In this document: in pieces, positions 11,899 through 22,979 of the stretch
Layout: each line of letters starts with the position of its first letter
Numbering within the stretch: the first letter of the stretch is position 1
Assembly: GCA_003550325.1 (NCBI GenBank)
Contig: QKWP01000834.1
Coordinates: 9,814-73,813, forward strand
Direction of reading: 5' to 3'
Source: Gigaspora rosea
Lineage: Eukaryota > Glomeromycota > Glomeromycetes > Diversisporales > Gigasporaceae
Length of the DNA stretch: 64,000 nucleotides
The notes under the pieces: model-generated
The model's input: the letters and a program-made list of their open reading frames with translations, nothing else
What the model was told of the DNA's origin: nothing
The model's database searches: none
Made by a program: the position numbers and the translations under genes

Positions 11899-13062
11899 AT
11901 GGCGATACCTATAGAAGATTGGTATTATGACGTTCCTATAATCACAAGAACCTTTGTAACCGCGGCAGTTTTAACTAGTCTGTCTGTGGTATGAGTCTGC
12001 AATCGCGATCTTAGCTTTGATTTTTAGAATTATATATGGTTTTCTGAATTCTATTTATTTTTGGAATCAGCAAGTTGGTCTTGTGACTCCTTTTCAACTT
12101 TATTTCAATTTTGATAAAGCATTTTATGATCTTCAGGTAAAGGAAAAAAAGCATATCTCTGTTTACGATTGATTTCATAAATTTACGCGTTTTTTTATTG
12201 TGTAGCTTTGGCGACTGGCGACAAATTTTTTATATTTTGGTCAATTTTCACTTGATTTTTTATATCACATGTTCTTTCTGTATCCTTAAATCAAAATACA
12301 TATTGATCAATATATTGATATTAATATAATTCAGATAACTAAATTATCAAACATCCTTAATTTTTTGCTTGTTTTTCTGATAAAGAGTGCGATATAGTCG
12401 TATGCTAGAAGAAGGTTCATTTCGTGGAAGAACTGCTGATTATTTTTGGTTATTGTTCATGGCTGCCGTTTCTTTATTAGTAAGTCTTCTCGCAAAATCG
12501 CGAAACTATAAAATAAATGAACTTAATACTCACTCTAAATTAATTTCAGCTTTTATCACCATTATCAAATATGCCTTTTTTGGGTTCACCTTTGGCTTTC
12601 ACGTTGGTTTACATATGGTCGCGAAGAAATCCTTTTATTAGATTAAATTTTGTGGGTCTATTTATATTTAGTGCTCCGTTTCTTCCTTGGGTACTACTGG
12701 GATTCTCCCTATTATTGAACAATGTATTCCCTACGGGTGATATGATGGGAATTGCTGTTGGTCATGTTTATTACTTTTTCGAGGATGTATGGCCAAATGA
12801 GAGAAACAGCGGTGGACGCCGATTATTGAAAACACCTCAAATAATGTGAGTTATTTAATAGTATTTGTAAAAAAATTATTATAATATATGTATTTTTAAT
12901 ATCAATTTTATTTCAAATTTTCTTGTTCGTAGTGTACGGATGTTTGAAGGAATTCAGGATGGTCCTCATATACCACCACAAGATGACCTTGCTTTTGCTG
13001 ATGGATTAGGTGAGCCGGGCGTGGATCAAGTTCAAAACGAAGGTGTCGTTCCTGTAACGTAA
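11899..13062 (+). CDS. DER1: Derlin (Der1/Dfm1 family), ER-associated degradation
   Basis: Derlins are rhomboid-like pseudoproteases of the ER membrane that help retrotranslocate misfolded proteins to the cytosol. Six exons join in phase at GT-AG borders: 11899-11988, 12071-12136, 12206-12279, 12386-12479, 12550-12845 and 12933-13062, giving 249 residues, normal for the family. Diagnostic segments are visible: [13 protein letters not shown] at the N-terminus, [11 protein letters not shown], the WR motif (residues 54-55), [14 protein letters not shown] (83-96), [10 protein letters not shown] (128-137), [14 protein letters not shown] (151-164) and the GxxxGH motif GIAVGH (175-180), followed by a short polar tail. 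This pattern is closer to Derlin-2/3 than Derlin-1. The region around 17-200 is hydrophobic and multi-spanning. The gene looks intact, with introns of 69-106 bases. The symbol is a family label; orthology between Der1 and Dfm1 was not tested. Confidence 0.93.
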
Positions 13063-14394
13063 TCATTAAAGATTCAAGATATAGATATTATTAAAATTCA
13101 ATAATGATGTAATTGCTTTATAATGTTATTACTAATACTCTAGTGCCTGAATTTTACTGATTTAGTATACACAGGTCTCAATGAGATAATTTTTGTTAAG
13201 TCTCAAAATGGTACTGAATAAACCGAACAATATTACAATTTTCAGCACTAATTATCTTTGATCTGTAAAATAGGACAATTTTGCCAAAAGTAAATTTAGA
13301 GAAGTCTGCCAAATTTAAGAGCCGATTATAATAATATCTATAGGGGATTGGTATTTTATAGATAGTAAAACAAGAATACAAATGAAAAATTACTTCAGGC
13401 AATTCGAGAAAAATAATAATATTTAAAAATATATAATTGTTTATTTATATTAAAAATTATTTAATAAATACAAGTAATAGAATGTTAAGTTTTTCATAAT
13501 ATTGTAAGGTCTTACAACCGGTTTATTAAAATATGTAAATCGAAAATTTATTAATAGTAAATTGCAATAGTAGATTCTAAAATAAACTGCATTGTGAGAC
13601 AATATTCGATACAAAAACAAAAATGCTTCAATTTTAGATTATCTTTAAAAAGTTTTATTTGTAACTATTATTCAAAGTTATTATTAAAATTATATACAGC
13701 ATTTAAGTTCAAAGCTAAAATTTTATAGTTTTGTATATATATATATAAAGTTTGAATATATATATTATCTTTGAAAACTATTATTTTATCATAATAAGTC
13801 ATGCGATACATAATTTTTAATTGGCGTTAATAATATTATATATGATAGTATATAGTATAATATAATTTAACAAAATAAATTTATATAACTAAAGTAATAA
13901 AATTTTTTTACTAAACTAAGAACTAAAATTTTTTTAGTAGTAAAATTATTTTTTTAAATTTGATAATGCCAAGTTTATAAAAATTACTATAGCTTATTGC
14001 TTTATACTTTAAAAATATTTTTAAATATAGTATTTTATTAAAAAATATATTTTTAATTTAATATAATAATATTTATTGAATTATATAATATAAATAAATA
14101 TATCTTAGTATAAACAATTATTTAATAAAATCTAATATATATATTTAATTTTTATTGGTTTTAATCTATTTTTCTTTTTTATTATTTTATTATTTTTTAA
14201 ACCATCCATTTTAGCAAGCAAATTTGGCTACTAAAATTTTAAATATTTAGTGCCTAATCTAATTTTGTTAAAATTTAATATATTTTAAAAAAATTTTATA
14301 TTATACAATAATATTTGAAAATAAGAAGTATAAAATAGTAATATTTATTTTTAATTTAAAAAAAAAGTAAAGTTTCTATATAGGGTGTTATGTA
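13063..14394. other. Very AT-rich intergenic DNA downstream of derlin
   Basis: The first few hundred bases probably include the derlin 3' UTR. Beyond that the sequence is almost pure A/T with no recognisable gene, TIR or tandem array. Confidence 0.6.
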
Positions 14395-14398
14395 TTAA

Positions 14399-14915
14399 GG
14401 GTAGGGGGTATGTAGATCATTTATCATATGATTTTTGTAGTATCGATTTTTCTTTTTAAAGTTTAGTAAAAATTTTTTTAAGCAAATCATTTAAACTATT
14501 AAATAAAATTATAGAGCAAGCTTTTGTGATTCTAAAAATAGTAAAATTATTAAAATTGGTTGAATATTCATCAAGTTATAAAGATTTAAACTTTAGGTAT
14601 CAGCGAAAGTTGTTTACAAAATCATATGATGATCATATGATATCGACCAATCAAAATTAATTTTTTGTGTAACTCAGGGAAATTTGAGCCAACTAGGGAA
14701 AACTTTATAATATATCGAAGTATAATTTTTTTAAATATATACTATATTAAAATTTTACTATTATAAAACGTATGTTTTATTCTATATATTATAAAATTTA
14801 AGTCAAATTTGGTTGCAACTATAAAAAGTTTTATTAGTAGCACATTTTCAATTTCTATATAAATCTCATTGTACCACGAAAATCATATGATAAATGATCT
14901 ACGTACCCCCTACCC
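14399..14915. mobile_element. TTAA-flanked MITE, TIR GGGTAGGGGGTATGTAGATC
   Basis: The inverted ends GGGTAGGGGGTATGTAGATC and GGGTAGGGGGTACGTAGATC extend to about 45 bp (through ATCATTTATCATATGATTTT). They are bounded by TTAA at 14395-14398 and 14916-14919. TTAA target duplication is the hallmark of piggyBac elements. Because TTAA is common in AT-rich DNA, the superfamily call is tentative. Confidence 0.65.
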
Positions 14916-14919
14916 TTAA

Positions 14920-15957
14920 AACAGCTCTTTTTTGCAATTTTTTGAAAATTGAGTTTTCATTAGATTTATATAAACTTTGGCATAATTGATATTTTTCGAT
15001 TATAAATAAAAGCCGATTTGTATAATAAAAAATTAAGATAATTGTAAAAGAAAAATTACACAAGGCTGTGAAAGGACAAGATTACCTGATAGTTACTTGT
15101 TATATTTAACCAATCAAAATCATGAAATTTAATTAATCCCAGATTAGTCCAAAAATCAAACCAAATAATTAAACTCAATTATCTCAAAATAAAATATATA
15201 TAAAAAGGGCTGTTTTTAATATATAACACTCCATAAACTAAAAATTTATGAATTTCAAAAAAAAAAATTGTAAGTATAAATTTTGTCTTTACTTTTTGAC
15301 AAACTTTTTATAATTTAATTTCTACAGTTAGTACTATCTAAAACAGCAACTTTTTATATATAGGCACCAATTTTTTAGCTGTAGTATAGCATGATTGACC
15401 AATAAAAATGCAGAAAAATTTAATATAAATTTAAATTTTATTAATAAATTTTAAAATTTTGTTAATAAATTTAAATTTTGTTATATTTTTTAATATATAA
15501 GTACCAAATTTTTAAACTATATATAACTTTAAATTAATAAAAACTTCTTAAAATAAGAGATACTAAAAATTTTATTTGTAGATTTGATATTTTAATCAAA
15601 AAGCTATTAATTTAATAAAAACTTTTTTTTAGTTTATTTTATTTTAAAAAAATTATAAAAGTTTAAAAATTTTATAGTTAAAAATTGATGACTTTTTATG
15701 ATAGCAACTGTACTTTTATACTTAGTACAAAAATATAGAATTAGTTTTAATAAATAAGTTTAATTAGTAAAATTTTTAAATTTTATAAATAAAATATTAA
15801 CTTTAATTAATAGTAAACCCCTTTTTTTGGAGTCAGAAAAATATGAGTCAAAAAAATATAAAAATTAGCAAATTTTTAAAAAATTTTTTATAATAGAATT
15901 TTAAAATTGGTTGAATTTAAAATTAAATATTTTTAATAATAAAGAGTTATCATTCAT
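14920..15957. other. AT-rich DNA, no gene seen
   Basis: Long A/T tracts with no coding signal. No inverted or tandem repeat was convincing. Confidence 0.55.
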
Positions 15958-16547
15958 TACTAGTGCAATGGCATTGCTATCCTCTGATTGACCAATTAGA
16001 ATGCAGAATCAGATATAATATAAAATTGAAGTAAAACAGCTATTTTTTAAAAAATCGCTTCTAACTTAAAATTTTGGCTATGAAACTAAAATTTTTTCTT
16101 AGCAAAAAAAATCCTTGCAAAATTTTGGATTAAAAAGATCATCTAATTACTGCTTTTACCAAACCTAACCCTAACCTTAGACTAGCTGTTATTTGTTTTG
16201 TTTTAATTAACAATTAAGGAACATATCCATATATAATAGCTTAGAATGTAGTTACTTATAAATCAAATAAGTTAACTCATCCAATTTTATATGTAAAATT
16301 ATACAAAAATATCATTTAATTTGTGATCCGCATATGAACCAGTGAAAAATCATATAATTTTCACTATTAAATTTCACCTTTTTTGGAATCTGGTATTTCC
16401 TTAAAGATAAATCAATTTCGTACTAAGTAAATCACTCTTGTGCGTATAATAAATGTTGTAAAGGAGAAAAATACAAGCATAATGGTAGTTGAGACATTAA
16501 AATCAGCCCAGTGAACCATGAGATATAGATGTATTTGTCCTCACGAC

Positions 16548-17074
16548 CAGTATTGTACATTTTGGCTGTCCAAAGCCTTTTTTGGCTTGTCCATGTCCAA
16601 AATTGTCCAAATGTCCAAGATTGTCCAAAGCTTGTTCAGGCTTTAATAATTAATAAATTTATCTAAAAAATATATCACTATATATTTTTTTAGATACTGA
16701 ACACATTCCAGTTAAAATTAAAATAGATTATTTTAATAAAATTTTAAGTAATTTTACTTTATTTAATTGTCCAAAATTGTCCAAAACTGTTCAAATCATT
16801 GTCCAAAGCTGTCCTGTGACTATACATGAGGACAAAATTGTTTCGGGTTCTAAAACCCAAAATTAAAATTTGGAGACGAAATTGTTTTTGACCTATTTTA
16901 CTTGAAAGACGGAATTATTTGATACTTTTTTTGAATAGACGAAATTATAAGAAACATATCTATCTAAATTTTATTTGCTCTTCTTTATAAAAAATTATAA
17001 TTTTCTCTAATGAAAACAAAATAGGCCTTTTTCAAAAATCAATTTCGGTGGCATCACTACCTGTGACAACACTG
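16548..17074. mobile_element. hAT-like MITE, family CAGTGTTG (copy 2), split by another MITE
   Basis: The ends CAGTATTGTACATTTTGGCT and (inverse) CAGTGTTGTCACAGGACAGC contain many TTGTCCAAA motifs. The TSDs are CTCACGAC (16540-16547) and CTCACAAC (17075-17082), 7 of 8 matching. The 239-bp MITE at 16,821-17,059 sits 15 bp inside its right end. Confidence 0.82.
16821..17059 (+). mobile_element. 239-bp hAT-like MITE family A (copy 1)
   Basis: The element runs TATACATGAGGAC...GGCATCACTA and is flanked by the perfect 8-mer CCTGTGAC (16813-16820, 17060-17067). The same 238-239-bp unit occurs at 23,712 and 43,634. The internal sequence (GACGAAATTATTTGATACTT and similar) has no coding capacity. The end TAGTGATGCC is hAT-like. 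Confidence 0.9.
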
Positions 17075-19133
17075 CTCACAACTATATAATATAAACAAAG
17101 AAGTAAACAAATAATTATAAAAACAAAAATGCCCATATCTTATGACCTGCTAGGCTAATTTTAATGTTTTAACTAACATTATACTCGCAATTATCATCTC
17201 TACAACTTTTGTTATGTGCATAAAAAGGTTTACTTAGTACAAAATCAATTTATCCTTAGGAAAATGCCAGATTCCAAAAAAGGCAAAAATTTTATAGTAA
17301 ACATATCCCTGCAGTTTACTATATTTTTTTACTGGTTCACATATGGATCATGAATTAAATTGAATTTATTTAAAAACATACATATAAAAGTTTCTTTAAA
17401 TTTTAAATATATATTCTTTAGTATTTAATACTCTTTTGTTTAAAGTTTTAGTTTTTAATTTAAAGCAGAAGGATGGGAATCTTCTACTAAAGTTGATCAA
17501 TTCTTTACTATGTTCTTTAGGTCAAATGAGTGACTTACTTTATATAATAATATGATTGGCTAAAATAATCTTTTAAAAATATGAAAAATGCTATTAAGTA
17601 AAGGCTTCTTGTGCTCTAATTGAAAGTTAAAGAGGAGATTCTTCTGATTCTAATAGTAATTAAATTATCAAAATTGGCTTGGTAAAACCCAGGATACTTG
17701 GAATCAAAGAAGAAAACATAAAAATCTGCAAATTCACTATTATACAAAGTATTGTACTTTGTGTAATAGTAAATTTGCAGATTCTTATGTTCTCTTTTTT
17801 AATTTCAAGTATCTTGGGTTCTACCAAGCCAATTTTAATGATTTAACTACTATTAGAATCAGGAGAACTCCTTTTTAACTTTCAATTAGGGCACAAGAAA
17901 CCTTTACTTATGGTAATAGCATCTTTCATATTTTTAAAAGATTATTTTAGCCAATCATATTATTACAGTATATAGAGTGAGTCACTCATTTAACCTAAAG
18001 AACATAGTAAAGAATTGATCAATTTTAGTAAAAGATTCCCGTCCCTTTGCTTCAAATTAAAAACTAAAACTCTAAACAAAAAAGTATTAAATACCAAAGA
18101 ATATATATTTAAAATTTAAAGAGACTTTTATATGTATGCTTTTAAATAAATATAATTATATATATAAAATTGGGTAAATCAACTTATTTGATCTATAAGT
18201 AATTGTACTTAGTTGGACATGTCCCTTGACTATTAATATCAAACCAAAACAAACAAAATGATTGGTTAATTAGGGGTAGTGACGCATTGCACTAGCAATA
18301 AAAGACAATTGTCTAAAATTAAATTACAAATTTTACAAGATAATAACTAATTAAAACTCAAATTTTTATTTTAGTTTAAAAATAGAAAAAATTAAGTATA
18401 ATAAAATTTTTTGTAATAGTCACTGTACCCAAGGACTATATAAAATTTATTCTGCTACTATTTGTACTGGAAGACTTTCTGCCCAAGGACTATACCTATT
18501 TTAACTGCTATTTATTTATTTAAAGAATTTAACTTTTGCTGCTACTGTTTGTCCTAGAAGACTTTTATGCCCAAGGACTCTATTTATTTTATTGTTGTAA
18601 ATTATTGAAAGCTCATCCTCTTCCTCTTATTTAAACTTTATTTTTAGCTGCTGTTTTTAATTCTAGTAACTGTACTTACTAAAAGATATTGTCAACAATT
18701 AATTGCTTTGAGATTTAGCTTAGCAGTCATAAGGTATATGACTACTGACATTGACAATATATATAATTAATATATTAGAAACCACCTAATAGAACATCAT
18801 AGAAACTCTGCTATTCCATATCACACTTTTCAACTTTGTGCTCCTGATCTTTCTTGTTAAGAGTACTACCTACCTCCTCGAACTAGTAATCAAATTTTCA
18901 CTCGAACACTTTTTGGAAGATTTTGGCATTGGTATTCTGTACCTACTTTGCTAATATCTATACTTCTCAAACTACTAGCAACTTTGGTTGTCTAACTGCT
19001 ACTAGAGACTTTGCTACTATTTGTACTTGTATTCAAGATATTATTTTTAGCTACTGATATTAAACAAAGCTTGTAAACCCAAGGAAAATTGCTTTGGCTA
19101 TTCTCTAACGTTATACCTATCGAACTACTCTAC

Positions 19134-19605
19134 CTTCTCTCGATTTTGAAGATTATACTACATTCAATCCATATCTTGATGCAGAAACTAAACACTATAA
19201 CCCTCAATATCCAGACTTAGGATCTTCTATTGCTAAAGGATCTAGTTATAATTTTCTTACTATACCTCTTCTTACTCTTTCTGAAGAATGTTCATCTACT
19301 CCTTTTGGTTTTAACCTACTTCCCTTTAGTAAAGATAATAGTACTACTAGTTCTCATACCTCTCTGTTCCAACATACTAACTTATCTGCAAGTCCTACAA
19401 CTCTAGTACCTCATCAATTAGAAGTAGATCTTGGAAATTTCTTTGACAATACTACCACTTTTAATTTAGATAGACTTTTACTAGACACTGCTAAAAAACT
19501 AGTAAAGAAGATCCAGAACCTCTCCTAATACCACCTATAGTTAATCTATCTTCTATTATGGCTGAATGCACTATAGCTGATGCTGCTACTGCTATTAATA
19601 TTTTA
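19134..19605 (+). pseudogene. gag N-terminal region of the 18-27 kb Gypsy relic
   Basis: A frame reading LDFEDYTTFNPYLDAETK and onward stays open for about 130 codons to near 19,525. After two stops coding-like sequence resumes (IVNLSSIMAECTIADAA) until the insertion at 19,606. It is Ser/Thr/Asn-rich with no recognisable domain. Its place just before the capsid-like segment suggests the N-terminal part of gag. Upstream (18,780-19,130) similar sequence is frameshifted. Confidence 0.55.
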
Positions 19606-19759
19606 GGGGGCACCAGAAATCACCTGATTTCTATTTACTATATAGCCTATCCCCCTCCCCCACCTGACTGGTTTAATAGCCAATCAAATTTTGCGTACCG
19701 GTATATTAAATTATTATTAAAAATATTTATAAACTTGATAGTTAATAACTTTTGATCTA

Positions 19760-20786
19760 AGGGTGTGGCGACTTAGGAAAGTTGGTAAGTTGTCACCCCC
19801 AAGTGGCAGGTCTAGAGTTCAAATCCCACTGGCGACGCTTTTGAAAAATAGACCTGTATTCCGGTAACTGTGTCTTGTCGATCGGTTGGGTACACTACCT
19901 GTAGTCCTTGGTTACTATCTTGAATGGGAGCTTTCATGCGAAATTGTGTCTCGTTATACAGACAAATCCAAGGAACTGGAGAAACAGAAACCCATTTGGC
20001 AAGTTCCAAGCAGAGAGGTAGCTAGACTTTTGACGGTACCAGGGAAAAGGATCTTAGTGGTAACTGACCGGAAAACTGGATGGGCAAGAGCCCCTATGAC
20101 AAAGGGGGCCCACCAATCTGGTTGCCCGAGTCGTACCGGAGAAAAAGGTCATGTGTTATAGAAGCATGAACCAAGGAAAGGGAGACCTTAGGTATCTAAA
20201 GCCTGGCAGACCGATCCTTCCAGGCCAACTGGATTGGTAGTCTGGGATAACTGGGGAAAAGGATTTAAAGAGTGACTAACTGGGTACTGGGGTCTAGTGA
20301 ACTTCACAAGGGCAGTAGTAGGTAATGGTAGCGGTTGCAGGGTATGCCCCTGACTGCAAGTTGTTTGCCTTGGTGAATGCGTAAGTTACCGAAAGTGTAG
20401 GTGAATACCTGTGGGGGACAGGTATCACTCTACCAGGTTTACCACAGGGGCAAATGCTCTCCAATAGGTGTTTGGCTAAAGCCTCAGGGTATTTTTATCA
20501 GCGAATTACTCGTGAAAGGGTATATTGGAAGGAACATAGAACATGGGTAGAAGCCAGAGAGTTTAAATAGGCAATCCCCTAGTTGGGTTGCAGGTATGGC
20601 ATCTAGTATAGAACCTTCGGGTGAACTACTTAAATTAGACAACCAAAAATTGTACGTGTGGCTAGTTGTACTCTTGTTATACAAATGTAATATGTGGCAC
20701 AGTCATATTGACTGGGCCAACCCACTTGGACCAATAAAGTGCTAGGGTACCTAAGTGGTTACCTTAATATTAAAAAAAAACAAACA
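19760..20786 (+). mobile_element. ~1.02-kb tRNA-headed SINE, copy 1, 13-bp TSD
   Basis: The first ~75 bases resemble a tRNA: a box-A-like TAGGAAAGTTGG and a box-B-like GAGTTCAAATCC give an internal Pol III promoter. A GC-rich body (much richer than the surrounding DNA) follows, ending in CCTTAATATTA and a poly-A tail. The perfect 13-bp duplication AACTTTTGATCTA flanks it (19747-19759, 20787-20799), as expected for LINE-type retrotransposition. A second copy is at 43,399-44,662. The body is much longer than a usual SINE. A ~70-codon frame (YTDKSKELEKQKPIWQV..) is open in both copies, but codon differences look unconstrained, so I do not call it a gene. Confidence 0.85.
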
Positions 20787-21089
20787 AACTTTTGATCTAC
20801 TGGTTCAATTTGGATGATTTAACTATAAAATGATCCTTTCAAAGAGAGGATTCTAACAAGCCCAAAACCTCAAAAATCTAATCACAGGATCATAAGATCA
20901 ACATAGATTTGTATATTATTACTATAGTATTTATTAAATAAATACTATAGTACTAATACACAAATCTATATCGATTTTATAATTCTGTAATTAGATTTTT
21001 GTGACTTTGGGCTTGTTAGAATCCGCTCTTTGAGAGGATCATTTTGGTAGTTAAATCATCTAAATTGGACTAGTAGATCAAAAGTTATT
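20787..21089. mobile_element. Palindromic MITE (AACTTTTGATCTACTGG), copy 1
   Basis: Almost the whole 300 bp is one palindrome: AACTTTTGATCTACTGG at each end, with inner landmarks AGAGAGGATTCTAACAAGCC and AAATCTAATCACAGGATCAT. The centre is near 20,938 (ATTTATTAAATAAAT). The SINE at 19,760 entered its left tip. Confidence 0.75.
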
Positions 21090-21121
21090 TACTATTAAAT
21101 ATTATATAGAATATAATAAAT

Positions 21122-21433
21122 AATTTTTGATCCACTGGTCCGATTTGGATGATTTAACTACCAAAATGAACCTCTCAAAGAGAGGATTCTAAAAGCCCAA
21201 AATAACAAAAATCTAATTACAGAATCATAAGATTAATATAGATTTGTGCATTATTACTATATATATAGTATTTATTAAATAAATACTATGTAGCAATAAT
21301 GCACAAATTTATATCGATCTTATGATTCTGTAATTAGATTCTTGTGATTTTGGCTTTTTAGAATCCTCTCTTTGAGAGGATCATTTTGGTAGTTAAATCA
21401 TCCAAATTGGACCAGTGGATCAAAAGTTATTAA
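21122..21433. mobile_element. Palindromic MITE (same family), copy 2
   Basis: A second full palindrome of the same family (TTTTTGATCCACTGG ends, AGAGAGGATTCTAAAAGCCC inside) follows copy 1 by about 33 bp. Its arms are more similar to each other than to copy 1. The palindromic core of the foldback at about 8759-9158 shows the same internal order of motifs (GGCGATTCTAACAAGTCC), so it may be a distant relative. Confidence 0.75.
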
Positions 21434-21594
21434 TTAATAAAATTTTTATATATCTGATATAGTATTTTTAAATATATATTATATAAATAATATATTGTAG
21501 TAGCCAATCAGAATAAAGGATATATAGTAACCTGACTAGGCCAGAGACCCCCTCCCCCCTAAGAAATCAGCTGATTTCTGGCGCTCCTCTTAGC

Positions 21595-21927
21595 CAGTAT
21601 TGTCACGGAATAGCTTTGAACAATGATTTGAACAATTTTGAACAATTAAATAAAATAAAATTACTTAAAATTTTATTAAGATAACCTATTTTAATTTTAA
21701 CTGGAATGTGTTCAGTACCTGGTTAAATAATAGATTTCTAAAATTATATCTTGGGTTGGAGCCACAATTAAAGAACCATTTATCTAAAAAAATATATAGT
21801 TAAATATTTTTAGATAAATTTATTAATTATTAAAGCCTGGACAAGCTTTGAACAATTTTGGACATTTGGACAATTTTGTATATGGACAAGCCAAAAAGGC
21901 TTTGGACAGCCAAAATATACAACACTG
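21595..21927. mobile_element. hAT-like MITE, family CAGTGTTG (copy 3)
   Basis: The ends CAGTATTGTCACGGA and (inverse) CAGTGTTGTATATTTTGGCT, with inner TTGGACA/TTGAACA repeats and the shared ACTGGAATGTGTTCAGTA, place it in the family of 7389 and 16,548. The flanks CTCTTAGC and CTTTAGCT are only loosely alike, so the TSD is degraded or obscured by the neighbouring element. Confidence 0.75.
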
Positions 21928-22690
21928 CTTTAGCTACTGCATTTGTAAATGGAGGTATTAAAAAGAATCTCTCCTTGTTAATTTCTTTACAGGAAATAGA
22001 ACCCAAGATCCACTTGAATAATATTCTATTCAAGTGTGCTACTGTTGCAAACCGATAAAAAACTGCTCAGAAATTAGAACTTGTTCCTGTATACTTGAAA
22101 GGAATTACCTTAGACTGTTATTCCTTTTTCGCCACTGCTCCTACTGCTTTTAGTGACCCAGATAATGAAGATACAAGTTTTAAATACCTATTTTTAGACC
22201 GATTTGTTATTCCAAAACAAAAAGCCATTTGGCAAAAACAACTTTTTGAGATAAAACAAGGTACCAATTTCGTTGATGACTATATCAATTGATTTCGGAA
22301 ACTGAAGCAACATATTGACCCCTAAGGTGTTTTCTCTGCAGATTTTGTAATACAACTTTTTATTTAAGGACTCTGTTCTGAGTTTGTCATTAATGTTTAA
22401 GCCTTTAAACCTGCTGATTTTGATGCTGCCATAACAACTGCTCGCAATGAAAAACTGGAAAACTTAAAGCTTTCTCTAACATCGATACAGACCAAGCTAT
22501 TAAACAATTAACTGAACAAATTACTCAGCTTAGTATTAATCTCGCCCAGAAGCAATCACCTACTAACTTTTCTGTAAACTATGCTAATTCTTTTAAACAA
22601 GCCAATCCAATTAAATAACCTCCTACTGCCATCATTGTGGTCGAACTAAACACTTCATTGCACATTGTCATTTTAAAAAGAAAAATCAAA
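21928..22690 (+). pseudogene. gag capsid-like region and CCHC zinc knuckle
   Basis: Reading resumes after the insertions with LATAFVNGGIKKNL. A retrotransposon-gag segment follows (YLKGITLDCYSFF, AFSDPDNEDTSFKYLFLDRF, WQKQLFEIKQGTNFVDDYIN), then a Leu-rich helical stretch. At 22,622-22,665 a CCHC zinc knuckle CHHCGRTKHFIAHC is visible (C-x2-C-x4-H-x4-C). In-frame TGA and TAA codons and at least one frameshift break it, so it cannot make a full Gag. Confidence 0.75.
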
Positions 22691-22979
22691 GTAATGAATG
22701 AGGAAGAAACAAACAGTTCAACAATAATAATTATCGACATGACTCTTATATAGAAACAGATCTAGAAGTTGAGACAATAAAGACCAAAGTCGCTCTCGAA
22801 ATAGAGATAATTGTAATAACAGAGAAAACTACTACTCTAGAAGTCAAGATCAATTTTTTACTTGAAGACCTACCAATCAAACCCTTTCACTCTACTATAG
22901 AAATATTAACTATCTTGACAGAAATATTTCTATTGCTACTAGTACTACTACTAACCAGCCTTTCAATCCTCAAAAATGG

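Larger units (their letters stand above)
16314..17361. mobile_element. Inner inverted-repeat element nested in the foldback
   Basis: TTTAATTTGTGATCCGCATA on the left pairs with TTTAATTCATGATCCATATG (inverse of the right end), with further matching inside (GGAATCTGG, TAAATCAATTTCGTACTAAG). The host foldback resumes on both sides (ATTTATTTAAAAACATACAT matches the opposite arm), so this unit inserted into the left arm only. Confidence 0.65.
15958..18295. mobile_element. 2.3-kb foldback element with nested insertions
   Basis: The ends CTAGTGCAATGGCATTGCTA and (inverse) CTAGTGCAATGCGTCACTAC start a palindrome whose centre is near 17,735, where TGCAAATTCACTATTA meets its inverse. The left arm is interrupted at about 16,314-17,361 by another inverted-repeat element, which itself contains two hAT-like MITEs. 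The interior near 17,440-18,060 is a close palindrome with the landmark TTTACTATGTTCTTTAGGTC. No transposase ORF. Confidence 0.7.
19606..21594. mobile_element. TIR element inserted in gag, host of a SINE and two MITEs
   Basis: GGGGCACCAGAAATCACCTG at the left pairs with the inverse of the right end (GGAGCGCCAGAAATCAGCTG). Both ends are followed inward by CCTCCCCC-type tracts and an AGCCAATCA motif. The flanks TTTTAG and TCTTAG may be a diverged target duplication. Nearly all of its length is later insertions: the SINE (19,760-20,786) and two palindromes. Confidence 0.6.

Noticed and set aside
18300..18500. 5' LTR of the plus-strand Gypsy relic
   Set aside because: No direct repeat pair flanks the relic. 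The repeated GCCCAAGGACT units are internal and short.
19761..20780. Group I/II intron or ribozyme as explanation of the GC-rich repeat
   Set aside because: The long TSDs, poly-A tail and tRNA-like head fit a SINE better, and no intron core motif could be identified by eye.
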